Shown: in pieces, positions 35,801 to 43,866 of the stretch
Numbering within the stretch: the stretch's first letter is position 1
Layout of the letters: each line of letters starts with the position of its first letter
Assembly (NCBI GenBank): GCA_016342355.1
Contig: JAEINP010000019.1
Location: 20,055-84,054 of the forward strand
Source of the DNA: Desulfatibacillum sp.
GTDB lineage: Bacteria; Desulfobacterota; Desulfobacteria; Desulfobacterales; Desulfatibacillaceae
Reading direction: 5' to 3'
DNA length: 64,000 nucleotides
Made by a program: the position numbers and the translations under genes
The notes under the pieces: generated by a model
Told to the model about the DNA's origin: nothing
The model's input: the letters and a program-made list of their open reading frames with translations, nothing else
Databases searched by the model: none

Positions 35801-36259
35801 CTCCAGCATGATTTCCAGCAAATTCCTGGCGTCCAGCCCCAGGATGGGCCTGCCATCCGAGGTGATATTGCCTATGGAATCAAGTTTTGCGTTGAATTTC
35901 AGAACTTTTTCAGGGTCCGGCATGCAAATGACATTGTGGTTTTTGCGGGTCCTGTCGTTCTTTTTATAGATGTTGCTGATTTCCGCACTGAGGATAAAGC
36001 GCACCGGCCCCCTGCAGGATTCGGGCACCTTGGCGTTCACCGGGTCTGCAAACTCGGGCTTGAGGACAAACAGTCCTGGCTCGGCAGGCTCCAGTTTTTC
36101 CCGGATTTCCCCAAACCATTTGGGATGGGTGAAGTCCCCGGTGCCCACCACGGTCAGGCCCTTTAACTGGGCCCAGTAATGAAGACTCTCCAGGTTCAGG
36201 TCCCGGGCCGTAGCCCGGGAATAACAGGAGTGGATGTGCAAATCAGCGGCAAAAGACAT
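32807..36259 (-). CDS. EndoQ-like PHP nuclease fused to UvrD helicase
   Basis: A 1150-residue two-enzyme protein. N-terminal PHP domain (1-400) resembles endonuclease Q: metal-ligand candidates D6/H8/H10 in DLHIHS, D42 in GTGDFTH, E93, H164, and SNSDAH at 220-225; a zinc finger C277-x2-C280 ... C293-x2-C296. Residues 425-495 form a Lys/Pro-rich linker. The C-terminal part is a superfamily 1 helicase: Walker A AGPGTGKT with Lys521, ITFTNQAAREM, DEFQDVNQ near 703, LSTNYRS, and VALTRAQRRLWL near 1090. EndoQ cuts beside deaminated bases in DNA; the helicase could unwind at the nick. No clear ribosome site precedes ATG 36259. Confidence 0.85.
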   Translation of the reverse strand: MSFAADLHIHSCYSRATARDLNLESLHYWAQLKGLTVVGTGDFTHPKWFGEIREKLEPAEPGLFVLKPEFADPVNAKVPESCRGPVRFILSAEISNIYKKNDRTRKNHNVICMPDPEKVLKFNAKLDSIGNITSDGRPILGLDARNLLEIMLEHDPEGIFIPAHIWTPWFSLLDSKSGFDSIEECFEDLSSHIFALETGLSSDPPMNWRISGLDGRTLVSNSDAHSPSKLAREANLFDTELSFPAMRRALETGENFLGTIEFFPEEGKYHLDGHRKCGICFRPGESLAHDCLCPVCGKPLTLGVLHRVEELADRQDGQLPERRHPFHSLVPLVDILSTVLGVGPTSKKVTTVYHEILKAMGPELWIIKDAAIEELEKSPLPLLGEAIKRMRAGNIVLNGGFDGEYGTVAVFDDQEREILLGQQALFSIPKPAKAVKKKPEIKKKAVEPSLIFEDTALFPDSAIAGNETMESQEPPLAPAVQKQVPVERPAPKPFELNAVQKSAVNHQGSPLLIKAGPGTGKTRTLTHRIARLIQETGALPESVLAITFTNQAAREMHHRLEKMMGEQGSRVHVATFHAFCLTLLREQAEAEGRAISVLGEKDRLHYIRQALKEAGIKKIKPEQASLHISLAKQRMVSPNFAEFQVPEGGAMAMKEAYIAYQTLIFGLGLLDFDDLMYQAVRTIEADSLYRESLQKRFPHVCVDEFQDVNQVQYRLLGLLCPPDGDLAVIGDPDQAIYGFRGSDVVFFNRFSEDYPRARIIHLSTNYRSTETVLKVAGQVMGEPGQDFGLHSGIVGADRIMILDTPTSAAESEAIVHIMESMVGGTSHFSLDSGRVELDTSDEDWSLGDFAVLFRTRLQLPPLVEALDRSGIPYQVVDKKRLVDHPGVEELLSYLRLINQTGTDLDLLRIMNVPKRGIGDKTMETLRTWGESQGKNLTQTLDVARRLPLPGLSNSQQIRLHTVWKTIADARRKTEDMPLAEALEHLIYSIPLEPLYARSGNGRTASACIVDMARDFSGGLARFCDLVNLASDADTLAPEADRVSLMTMHAAKGLEFRGVFVAGCEDGLIPHAREGKESDPEEELRLFYVALTRAQRRLWLTYAKRRRMFGMVLSQKPSPFLARIEKEMKDLKKPFKRKKKPEPVQLDLFGD

Positions 36260-36280
36260 GGGTGTGCATCCGGTTGTCGG

Positions 36281-36745
36281 CTATTTTTTCTTCTTGGAAA
36301 AATCCTGAAAACTCATGGTCTTATAGGAGTCGGAGCCCAAGAACTCCAGAATCATCATAAACTGTTCCGGCGCCATGTATCCGGGTTGGGCTGTGAGGGG
36401 AGTCTGGCCGTCTGCGGAAAACCCATGGGCCGGAAAACCTCTGACCCTGTATTGGGAGGCAAGTTTTTTGGCGTCGTCCCCTTTTTCCGGGTTCAGTTTT
36501 ACGGACAAAAAATGGTCGTTCAGGTATTTGATAACCTTGGGATCTTTAAAGGTGGTGGCGTCCATTTTTTTGCAGTAACCGCACCAGTCCGTATAAAAAT
36601 GAAAATAAACCTGCTTGCTGCTGTTTTTTGCTCTGCTCTGGGCTTCGCTCAGGGAGGTCCATTTGATGGCGGAGTCGCTCCAGCCCGCGGTAGCTACCGC
36701 AAGGCACAGGGCCAGGGCTAAAACAACAATTTTAGCTGATTTCAT
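36281..36745 (-). CDS. Exported thioredoxin-fold protein
   Basis: A 154-residue protein with a signal peptide (MKSAKIVVLALALCLAVATAG) and one thioredoxin domain whose active site is WCGYCKK (Cys55, Cys58). YFHFYTDWCGYCKKMDATTF matches the DsbD C-terminal/thioredoxin-like group. It ends 21 bases before the nuclease-helicase start and follows ccdA by 12 bases. Probably takes electrons from CcdA in the periplasm to reduce disulfides. Confidence 0.88.
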   Translation of the reverse strand: MKSAKIVVLALALCLAVATAGWSDSAIKWTSLSEAQSRAKNSSKQVYFHFYTDWCGYCKKMDATTFKDPKVIKYLNDHFLSVKLNPEKGDDAKKLASQYRVRGFPAHGFSADGQTPLTAQPGYMAPEQFMMILEFLGSDSYKTMSFQDFSKKKK

Positions 36746-36757
36746 ATTTTGTCTCCT

Positions 36758-37441
36758 TTAAATCCAATCCAGAATAAGGGCGACCCCCAGCAGGATCATA
36801 ATGCCCCCTGCCGTGGGTAGGATGTACTTCATATATTTTTTTGCCTTTGCCAAAAAGGCCAGAAGCAGATGCACAAAAATCGCCAGAATCATAAACGGAG
36901 CGGCAAGGCCGATGGAATACACTGCCAACAAAGCGCCCCCACGCAGAGCGGTTTCCTGGCTGGCGGCCATCATGAGCACGCTCATTATAAAGGGTCCCAT
37001 GCAGGGAGTCCAGCCCGCCCCAAAGGCCATGCCCACCAAAAACATGCCCGCCATGCTGGCCGGACGTTGGGCGAAATTAAAACGTTTTTCCACGTCCAGG
37101 GCCTTGATGCGGAAAAGCCCCATCACATGCAGGCCCAGGATTATTACAACAACACCGCCCGCAATGCGGATGGTTGCCATGTGGTCGAGCAGCAGGCCTC
37201 CCAGGGCCGACGTGGTCATTCCAAAGGCGGTGAACACAAAGGAAAACCCGGCGCAAAAAAGGGCTGTGGAAATAATCAGGCGTTTGCGGATTTCCCCATG
37301 CCCCTTGTCAGTCAGCTGGTCCAGGGAAGCTCCTGCCAAAAAAGTGAAATAGGCAGGCACCAGGGGTAAAACGCAGGGGGAGAAAAAGGACAGCAACCCC
37401 TGGATCAAGGCGGCAAAAAAGCCAATATTTGTTTCAACCAT
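36758..37441 (-). CDS. ccdA: CcdA/DsbD-type thiol electron transporter
   Basis: A 227-residue membrane protein with six hydrophobic helices. The paired cysteines are in FSPCVLPLVPAYF (Cys23) and GAGWTPCMGPF (near 142), which shuttle electrons from cytoplasmic thioredoxin to periplasmic partners. Translation start ATG 37441 follows GAGAG. The thioredoxin-fold gene downstream (12-base gap) is the natural partner; together they form a two-gene DsbD equivalent. Confidence 0.92.
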   Translation of the reverse strand: MVETNIGFFAALIQGLLSFFSPCVLPLVPAYFTFLAGASLDQLTDKGHGEIRKRLIISTALFCAGFSFVFTAFGMTTSALGGLLLDHMATIRIAGGVVVIILGLHVMGLFRIKALDVEKRFNFAQRPASMAGMFLVGMAFGAGWTPCMGPFIMSVLMMAASQETALRGGALLAVYSIGLAAPFMILAIFVHLLLAFLAKAKKYMKYILPTAGGIMILLGVALILDWI

Positions 37442-37506
37442 ATATATTCTCTCAGAATCGGTCAGCTAATCGCGGGCAAAAGCCCCTTCCTCCGGCCAGT
37501 TCCGGT

Positions 37507-38352
37507 CTATCCCAGTTCATCGCCCCGTTTTTTGGCGGCGACCATGCCTTTGACAATGGCATCCAGCACCTGGTTTTCGTTGAAAACCTTGAGGGCCGCC
37601 TCTGTAGTACCGCCCTTGGACGTAACTTTTTGCCTAAGCAGGGCAGGATCTTCGCCGGTTTCTTCCATAAGGGCGGCAGCCCCCTTGATGGTCTGGATGG
37701 CCATGGCCAGAGCCTTGTCCTCGGGCAAGCCCACCTCCACCCCGCCTTTGACCATGGCTTCGGCCAAATAAAACACATAAGCCGGGCCGGAACCGGACAA
37801 GGCAGTCACGCCGTTGATATCTTTTTCTTCGAACCACAAGGCCTTGCCGGCGGCGTTCAGGATGGTCTCGGCCACCTGGGAGTCCTGCTCCGTAGTATGG
37901 ATGTTCTTTGCCATACCGGACATGCCCTGGCCCACCATCGCAGGGGTATTGGGCATAACCCGCACAATGGGCAGCCGGGTTTTGGCGGTGTCGTCCAACC
38001 CGGCGTACAGGATACTCTCCATAGTATCCATGCTGACGCCTGCGGCTATGGAGATGATGAGCTTTCTTTCCGGCCCTGGAAAGCCGGGTGCAGCCGCCAT
38101 GCTTTTCAGCATGTCAGGCAAAATCTGGGGCTTGACGGCCAACACAATGGTCGTGGAACTGGCAAGCACTTCCCGGTTGTCCAGGGTGGTGGCAATCCCG
38201 AATGTCTTTTCCGCCTGAACAAGACGCTGGGGATCAATGTCGGAAGCGACGATGTTGCCCGCAGGCAGAACCTTGGATTTAACCAAAGCCCCGATCATGG
38301 CCCAGGCCATGTTCCCGGCGCCTATAAAACCAATGGTTAGGTTGTCATTCAT
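37507..38352 (-). CDS. proC: Pyrroline-5-carboxylate reductase
   Basis: A 281-residue enzyme, last step of proline synthesis. The NAD(P) motif is GFIGAGNMAWAMIGALV at the N-terminus, and the C-terminal signature is ITALSGSGPAYVF (here VTALSGSGPAYVFYLAEAMV), followed by DPALLRQKVTSKGGTTEAAL. ATG 38352 is the first start with a typical N-terminus; the frame is open to 38421 without a family match. Upstream it is divergent from the CDF gene. Confidence 0.95.
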   Translation of the reverse strand: MNDNLTIGFIGAGNMAWAMIGALVKSKVLPAGNIVASDIDPQRLVQAEKTFGIATTLDNREVLASSTTIVLAVKPQILPDMLKSMAAAPGFPGPERKLIISIAAGVSMDTMESILYAGLDDTAKTRLPIVRVMPNTPAMVGQGMSGMAKNIHTTEQDSQVAETILNAAGKALWFEEKDINGVTALSGSGPAYVFYLAEAMVKGGVEVGLPEDKALAMAIQTIKGAAALMEETGEDPALLRQKVTSKGGTTEAALKVFNENQVLDAIVKGMVAAKKRGDELG

Positions 38353-38506
38353 GTCGGTGTAATAATTCTCCTGTTTTTTTGGCGTATAATCATCCACAAT
38401 ACCCCTTACTGGTAACCACACTTGACGCCTTTGTCAATGATTATACCCGGTTTCCCCTGCGTCCTGATCTTGACTTTTCAACAAAAACAGTGGCAATATC
38501 CAGCCC

Positions 38507-39394
38507 ATGGATGATTTATCTACACAAGCCAATGACGGATACCGTGTGACCATTGTAGGCCTTGTGGCCAACATAGTCCTTGTGGCTGTCAAGCTCGCTT
38601 TGGGAATACTGGGCCGTAGCCAGGCCCTGATTGCCGATGCCGTCCACTCGGTCTCCGATCTGTTTACGGACCTGGTGGTGATCCTGGGCCTTCACTACGG
38701 ACGCAGATCCGCAGACGACCAACACCATTTCGGCCATGGCCGGTTGGAAACCATGTCCACCACAGTGGTGAGCATTTTTCTTGCCGCTGCGGGCATTGGC
38801 ATCGGCTTTGACGCGGCCCGGTCTATTTACCTGAAAACCACCTGCCATCCTTCCTGGATAGCCCTCATCGGCGCGGGCCTTTCCATCATAGTCAAGGAAG
38901 TCCTTTACCGGTACACAGTGCATGTGGGCAACAAAATAAAGAGCAAGGTGGTGGTGGCCAATGCATGGCACCACCGCTCCGACGCATGGTCCTCCATAGC
39001 CGTTTTCGCGGGAGTGGCCGGAGCCCAGATTCACCCGAGCCTGAACGTCCTGGACTCCATTGCAGCCCTGCTGGTGTCCTTTGTGGTCCTCATGGTCGGG
39101 GTAAAAATGTTCTGGAGCACCATAAGGGAATTGTCCGATGCAGCCCCGGACAGCGACACCCTGAAACGAATCACCGGGTGCATCTGTGGAGTTTCCGGGG
39201 TCCAGGATGTGCATGACCTCAAGGTCCGAACCTCCGCCGATATGCTCCAGATGCAGGTTCACATCGTGGTGGACGGCAGTCTTTCCGTGCGCGCAGGCCA
39301 CAGCATTGCCAAAGAGGTGGAACAATGCCTTTTTGACGAAATCAGCGAAGTGGTGGATATTGTCGTCCATGTGGACCCTGACGAAGAAGTATAG
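38507..39394 (+). CDS. Cation diffusion facilitator family metal transporter
   Basis: A 295-residue protein with six predicted membrane helices and a cytoplasmic C-terminal domain. The transport-site HxxxD pairs are AVHSVSDLFTD (helix II) and WHHRSDAWSS (helix V); a His-rich DDQHHFGHGR loop follows helix II. It likely exports Zn2+, Fe2+ or a similar ion in exchange for protons; the metal is not decided by sequence. No ribosome site is clear before ATG 38507. Confidence 0.9.
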   Translation: MDDLSTQANDGYRVTIVGLVANIVLVAVKLALGILGRSQALIADAVHSVSDLFTDLVVILGLHYGRRSADDQHHFGHGRLETMSTTVVSIFLAAAGIGIGFDAARSIYLKTTCHPSWIALIGAGLSIIVKEVLYRYTVHVGNKIKSKVVVANAWHHRSDAWSSIAVFAGVAGAQIHPSLNVLDSIAALLVSFVVLMVGVKMFWSTIRELSDAAPDSDTLKRITGCICGVSGVQDVHDLKVRTSADMLQMQVHIVVDGSLSVRAGHSIAKEVEQCLFDEISEVVDIVVHVDPDEEV

Positions 39395-39424
39395 CCTTTT
39401 CTGAAAAAACCAATTTTGCAGCTA

Positions 39425-40192
39425 TCAAAAAAACAATTCGGGGTTTTCCATGGAAACCCGGGTAAGGGCAAAATCATACCGCACCGGGTCCCGGGGACAG
39501 ATTTCCCCAAATCCCCTGGTGGCTTCCAGGGCGGTCTTCAGGTCGTTCTGCTTGCGGCTGGTCAGGGCCATGCTGCGGCAAATTCTCCCCATATGCACAT
39601 CCATGGGCACGATCAACTGTCCGGGATGCACACAGGTCCAGCCTCCCGGGTCCACCTGGTCCTTTCTGACCATCCATCGCAGGAACAGGTTGAAGCGTTT
39701 GCAGGCGCTGCCTCTAAACGGGTCCGGGATCAAATGCCCGGCTCCTTCCAGCCCAGCCCTGGACATTAAATTGTAAAATGCTCCCATGGAGGGCATTACA
39801 TGATCGTGGTCAGGATTGGTTCCCAGAGAATACGCCTGCTCCAGGCCGCCATGGGTTTCCAGCAGGCGTTTGATTGCAGTAAACAGAGCGGCAAGATGCT
39901 CCGCCTTGCAAAACCGATGGCAAAAGCCTTGGAATATCGGAGGAAAATCCTGCTCCCGGCGCTGGGACAGAAAAACGGAAGGCCGGGGGCCAAGGATCTC
40001 CAAAACCCGGGAGACGCTCCGGCGAATCAGGACCACCCGCCCGTACGCCAGGGCCGAAGCAATGAGGGCTACGATTTCCCGGTCACGAAGTTCAGGATAA
40101 AAATGGAGAAATTCCAAGGGATCGGTGGAAAGATACTCGGGGCGGTTATACTGTTTGTAGATGGACTCCAACGTCTCCCTGGTATTTTTCAA
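39425..40192 (-). CDS. TIGR02757 family protein
   Basis: A 255-residue protein of the TIGR02757 (DUF2400) family, recognised by LIASALAYGRVVLIRRSV, FRWMVRKD-type segment (FLRWMVRKDQVDPGGW) and the ending RDPVRYDFALTRVSM. Its biochemical role is not settled; the helix layout recalls HhH-type DNA glycosylases, which is only suggestive. Its start overlaps the end of the rubredoxin gene by 47 bases, a long overlap that hints at coupled translation. Confidence 0.8.
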   Translation of the reverse strand: MKNTRETLESIYKQYNRPEYLSTDPLEFLHFYPELRDREIVALIASALAYGRVVLIRRSVSRVLEILGPRPSVFLSQRREQDFPPIFQGFCHRFCKAEHLAALFTAIKRLLETHGGLEQAYSLGTNPDHDHVMPSMGAFYNLMSRAGLEGAGHLIPDPFRGSACKRFNLFLRWMVRKDQVDPGGWTCVHPGQLIVPMDVHMGRICRSMALTSRKQNDLKTALEATRGFGEICPRDPVRYDFALTRVSMENPELFF

Positions 40193-40337
40193 AATGTCTC
40201 CTGGAGCCGCTGCAGACCGGACAAGTCCAATCCACTTTTAAATCATTAAACGCGGTGCCGGGCGGAGTCTGGCTTTCTCCGTCCCCTTTGAGCGGATTAT
40301 AAACGTACCCACATACCTCGCAAAAATATTCTTCCAT
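40146..40337 (-). CDS. Rubredoxin
   Basis: A 63-residue rubredoxin: CEVCGYVYNPLKGDGESQTPPGTAFNDL and CPVCSG provide the Fe(Cys)4 site. The ten residues after the usual end (GDVGVHLQTV) are extra and are encoded within the overlap with the TIGR02757 gene. ATG 40337 has GGAGG nine bases upstream. It can pass electrons to rubrerythrin; the Fur-type gene upstream and the Fur box before rubrerythrin fit that. Confidence 0.92.
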   Translation of the reverse strand: MEEYFCEVCGYVYNPLKGDGESQTPPGTAFNDLKVDWTCPVCSGSRRHFEKYQGDVGVHLQTV

Positions 40338-40369
40338 CAAGGCAATCCTCCCTACATGGATAAAAAAAA

Positions 40370-40786
40370 CTAAGCTGCCTTAGCAGCCCTGCACTCCCGG
40401 CAAAGCCCTGTCAGTTCCAAACGGTATCCGGAAATGTCAAACCCTTCCACAACATCCTCGGGGATTTCTGGCATGGGAAACAAATCGGCTGGAATGTCCA
40501 TTACAGCGCCGCACATGGCGCACCGCGCATGATGATGATCGCTGGTGTCGCCATCATACCTCCGCTGGGTCCCGGATATCTCCAACTTTAAAACCTCTCC
40601 GGCTGTGGATAAGGTTTCCAGATTCCGGTAAACAGTGGCAAGGCTGATGCGGGGAAGGCGCTTGCGGACCATCTCATAAACCTGATCCGCTGTGGGATGG
40701 CTTTTAACCTTTTTGAGCTCTTCCAGGATAACCTTCCGCTGTCGGGTCATCCGAAACTGCTGTTTTTCGGGTATTGTATTTGTCAT
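40370..40786 (-). CDS. Fur/PerR-family metalloregulator
   Basis: A 138-residue repressor: winged helix with LATVYRNLETLSTAGEV, then the metal region RRYDGDTSDHHHARCAMCG and a structural Zn(Cys)4 site made of CAMC and CREC. Whether it is Fur (iron) or PerR (peroxide) cannot be told from sequence; its linkage with rubredoxin and the Fur-like box before rubrerythrin favour a peroxide role. It is followed at 32 bases by rubredoxin. A hairpin at 40956-40981 separates it from the zinc-ribbon gene. Confidence 0.9.
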   Translation of the reverse strand: MTNTIPEKQQFRMTRQRKVILEELKKVKSHPTADQVYEMVRKRLPRISLATVYRNLETLSTAGEVLKLEISGTQRRYDGDTSDHHHARCAMCGAVMDIPADLFPMPEIPEDVVEGFDISGYRLELTGLCRECRAAKAA

Positions 40787-40955
40787 TTTTCACCACAGCC
40801 AGTAGTAATTCCTATTTGTATATAAGTCAAGCCCCTTTTTTACCACAGGGGGGATGATAAGGCTATTATGCTAATAAGTTAAATGGTTGTGCAAGAAAAA
40901 AGGTCATTTGGCAAGGAAAATACGGAGAATGAACGAAAAAATGTGGGATGGGACA

Positions 40956-40981
40956 GCCCGGGGGACTCAATTCCCCCGGGC
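40956..40981 (-). terminator. Terminator of the zinc-ribbon gene
   Basis: GCCCGGGGGA (40956-40965) pairs with TCCCCCGGGC (40972-40981), loop CTCAAT. On the minus strand a T-run (TTTTTT) follows about 12 bases later. Confidence 0.55.
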
Positions 40982-40999
40982 GTTGAACATATGTCTCAA

Positions 41000-41179
41000 C
41001 TAAAAATCGGCCTTGCATTGGGAAAAATCAACCTGCTTCTTGCACTTCTTGCAAGTGTGTGGCTTGTCAAACTCGTCGGAAAAAATTTCCAGTTCCGCTC
41101 CACATTCCGGGCACTTGCAGGTAAAGGATTTCAGTTTTTTGTTTGCTTCGAATCCAGGGCAATGTTGGGGTGTGGTCAT
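41000..41179 (-). CDS. Small zinc-ribbon protein
   Basis: A 59-residue frame shorter than most gene finders report. It starts ATG 41179 with AAAGGAGG six bases upstream and ends TAG 41000. The sequence has a clear zinc ribbon: CKCPECGAELE (about residues 21-31) and CKKCKK (43-48), eight cysteines in total if all are counted generously, of which CPEC and CKKC are the likely ligands. It resembles desulfoferrodoxin-like or general zinc-ribbon proteins but no family is certain. The antisense plus-strand frames here have no ribosome sites. Confidence 0.75.
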   Translation of the reverse strand: MTTPQHCPGFEANKKLKSFTCKCPECGAELEIFSDEFDKPHTCKKCKKQVDFSQCKADF

Positions 41180-41366
41180 GGAGGCCTCCTTTGGTTGTTG
41201 TCAGTCCCGGGCGGTGCACAGTCGATGAACACCACTCATGATATTAACGGCTTATGTACATTCCTATCAAGGCAAAGCTTGTTTTTGAAACCGAATTATC
41301 CTATATTTACATTTTGTTTTCCCCGTATGCTGTTTGACTGAGTCCATAACAAACAGGAGACATATC

Positions 41367-43019
41367 ATGGACAATTGGCAATACCAGGATCCTTTTCCCC
41401 TGGGAAAAGATAATACCGTTTATAAAAAAATCACCTCAGATTTTGTTTCCACTGCAAATTTTGAAGGAAACACCATTGTAAAGGTCCAATCCGAAGGTTT
41501 GAAACTCTTGGCAAAACAGGCGTTTCGGGATGTTTCCCATCTTTTGCGAACCGCCCACTTGGAACAACTTGCACACATCCTGGACGATGCCAAGGCCTCG
41601 GACAACGACAAGTACGTGGCCCTGGAAATGCTCCGAAACGCCGCCATTGCGGCTGAAGGAGTCTTTCCCACCTGCCAGGATACAGGCACTTCCGTGGTCA
41701 TGGGCAAAAAGGGCCAGGCTGTTTGGACCGATGGTTCCGATGCTGCGGCCCTCTCTGCCGGAATCCGGGAAGCCTACTTGGAGGGCAACCTGCGCTATTC
41801 CCAAAACGCCCCCCTGACCATGTTCAAGGAGGTCAATACCGGGTGTAACCTTCCGGCCCAGATCGACATCCTGTCCACGCCCGGCGACCAGTACAGCTTT
41901 TTGTTCATGGCCAAAGGCGGTGGTTCGGCCAACAAGACCTACCTTTTCCAGGAAACCAAGACGGTCCTGAACGAGAACGCCATGCTCTCCTTTATGCTGG
42001 AAAAAATGGTGGGCCTGGGCACGGCCGCCTGTCCGCCCTATCACCTGGCCTTTGTGGTGGGCGGCACATCGGTGGAGGCCAACCTTAAAACCGTCAAGCT
42101 GGCAACCGCCAAGTACCTGGACAATCTGCCCACCCAGGGCAACGAGTCGGGCCAGGCGTTCCGGGACCTGGAACTGGAGGAGAAACTCCTCAAGGCCTCC
42201 CAGGATTTGGGCATCGGCGCCCAGTTCGGCGGAAAATACTTCTGCCTGGATGTCCGGGTCATCCGCCTGCCCCGCCACGGCGCATCCTGCCCCATCGGCA
42301 TAGGCGTCAGTTGCAGCGCCGACCGGAACATCAAGGCGAAAATCAACGCGGACGGCATCTTTTTGGAGCAACTGGAAGAGCATCCGGAACGATTTCTGCC
42401 CGAAGCCATGCTCTCCCAGGCCGAGGCCGTACACATTGACCTGAACCGCCCCATGGACGAAATCCGGGCCATCCTGACAAAATATCCCGTAGCCACACGG
42501 GTCATGCTTTCCGGCGATATTGTGGTCGCCCGGGACATCGCCCACGCCAAGCTCAAGGAACGCCTGGACAGCGGAGAAGGCCTGCCGGACTATTTCAAAG
42601 ATCACATTGTCTATTATGCGGGTCCGGCTAAAACGCCTCCAGGCTATGCCTGCGGCTCCTGCGGCCCCACCACCTCCGGCCGTATGGACCCTTATGTACC
42701 CATCTTCCAAAAAAACGGGGCGTCCATGGTCATGCTTGGCAAGGGCAACCGCTCCACCAACGTCACCGAATCATGCCGAAAATACGGCGGGTTCTACCTG
42801 GGCTCCATTGGCGGTCCCGCAGCCAGGCTGGGCAAGGAATGCATCACAGCCATCAAAACCCTGGAATATCCGGAACTGGGCATGGAAGCCATAAGTCTCA
42901 TAACCGTTAAGGATTTCCCCGCCTTCATTATCGTGGATGACAAAGGGCACGACTTCTTCGCGGCCTTGTCAGGACGCTATCGGGTTCTGCGGGAAACCAT
43001 GCACCTAAGCGACATGTGA
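41367..43019 (+). CDS. Class I fumarate hydratase, alpha and beta fused
   Basis: A 550-residue Fe-S hydro-lyase of the FumA/FumB type: fumarate + water gives malate. Cluster cysteines are read in [19 protein letters not shown] and [17 protein letters not shown]. The N-terminal catalytic and C-terminal subunit are on one chain, unlike the split enzymes of many anaerobes. AGGAG seven bases before ATG 41367 fixes the start; the frame open to 41334 has none. An excellent terminator follows at 43035. Confidence 0.93.
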   Translation: MDNWQYQDPFPLGKDNTVYKKITSDFVSTANFEGNTIVKVQSEGLKLLAKQAFRDVSHLLRTAHLEQLAHILDDAKASDNDKYVALEMLRNAAIAAEGVFPTCQDTGTSVVMGKKGQAVWTDGSDAAALSAGIREAYLEGNLRYSQNAPLTMFKEVNTGCNLPAQIDILSTPGDQYSFLFMAKGGGSANKTYLFQETKTVLNENAMLSFMLEKMVGLGTAACPPYHLAFVVGGTSVEANLKTVKLATAKYLDNLPTQGNESGQAFRDLELEEKLLKASQDLGIGAQFGGKYFCLDVRVIRLPRHGASCPIGIGVSCSADRNIKAKINADGIFLEQLEEHPERFLPEAMLSQAEAVHIDLNRPMDEIRAILTKYPVATRVMLSGDIVVARDIAHAKLKERLDSGEGLPDYFKDHIVYYAGPAKTPPGYACGSCGPTTSGRMDPYVPIFQKNGASMVMLGKGNRSTNVTESCRKYGGFYLGSIGGPAARLGKECITAIKTLEYPELGMEAISLITVKDFPAFIIVDDKGHDFFAALSGRYRVLRETMHLSDM

Positions 43020-43034
43020 TTGAGAAACCATATT

Positions 43035-43066
43035 CCCGGAAGGCCTCGGCCTTCCGGGCTTTTTTT
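43035..43066 (+). terminator. Terminator after fumarase
   Basis: CCCGGAAGGC (43035-43044) pairs perfectly with GCCTTCCGGG (43049-43058), loop CTCG, then seven T bases. A textbook rho-independent terminator. Confidence 0.9.
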
Positions 43067-43097
43067 CAGTTCCCCACAAAGGCTTCGCTCAAAAAAA

Positions 43098-43676
43098 TCA
43101 TTCCCCGGCCACAATTTTCCGGCCCAATTCGCGGGCTTGGGCCATGGCGTCCTCGTTTTCCAGAACTGCGCCTTTTTCTTCAACCCGCCGAAAAAAAACG
43201 CCTCCCCCGTATTCCATATCCATGGCATCGTAAAAGTACTTGCAAGTCAGCTCGCATCCTTCAAACAGATTTTTACCCCGGGTGGCGCCCACGCCAATGG
43301 CATAGCCTGTCCCGCTTTCATAAGGCACGGACGGCCCCTGGCCTTTTTTCAAAAGCCTGTCCGACCACATGGCCTGTGTCCGATCGATAAGGGCCTTTAA
43401 CTGAGCCGGGAAATTATAGAAAAAAATCGGCCCCGAGGCTATGATGGCGTCCGCCTCTTTCAGAAGGGGGTAAACTTCCTGCATATCATCCTGAACAACA
43501 CATTCCCCTGTTTTATCGCATCCGCCGCATTCCCTGCAGCCCGATATGTTCAGCTTGCGGGCGTAAATCGCCTTTGTCTCAGCCCCTGACTCTTTGGCCG
43601 CTTCCAATGCCGCATCCAGAAGAAGATCACTGTTTCCGCCCTTTCGCGGGCTTCCGTATATCCCCAAGACTTTCAT
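43098..43676 (-). CDS. Iron-sulfur flavoprotein, second copy
   Basis: A 192-residue flavodoxin-fold protein that opens MKVLGIYGSPRKGGNSD, the FMN loop, and has CX2CX2CX5C (Cys47, 50, 53, 59), the same layout as the gene at 21170. ATG 43676 has GGAGG seven bases upstream (ATG 43682 is too close to the site). It is likely an FMN/[4Fe-4S] electron carrier or NADPH-dependent reductase; substrate not known. Confidence 0.86.
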   Translation of the reverse strand: MKVLGIYGSPRKGGNSDLLLDAALEAAKESGAETKAIYARKLNISGCRECGGCDKTGECVVQDDMQEVYPLLKEADAIIASGPIFFYNFPAQLKALIDRTQAMWSDRLLKKGQGPSVPYESGTGYAIGVGATRGKNLFEGCELTCKYFYDAMDMEYGGGVFFRRVEEKGAVLENEDAMAQARELGRKIVAGE

Positions 43677-43866
43677 GTTCATGCCTCCAGTGTAGAGTTA
43701 TCGAGATTGAGTACCATTGACACTACAGGATTACCCGTACACACGTCAATAAGGCTTCTTGTTTGCATGTTCCCATAAAGGAGTTATATTAGAAAAATTG
43801 TGCGCTTTCCGGGCTTTTTTCCTAAATCGCCCGGCCAAAGGGCCAGGAAAGGAAAAAAGGCATCCC

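Noticed and set aside
35198..36166. 322-residue plus-strand frame opposite the nuclease-helicase
   Set aside because: Shadow frame; the minus strand encodes complete PHP and helicase motifs.
40850..40885. TTATTAGCATAATAG-like sequence upstream of the Fur-family gene as a PerR box
   Set aside because: Arms do not match the PerR consensus well enough; unlike the box before rubrerythrin it has several mismatches.
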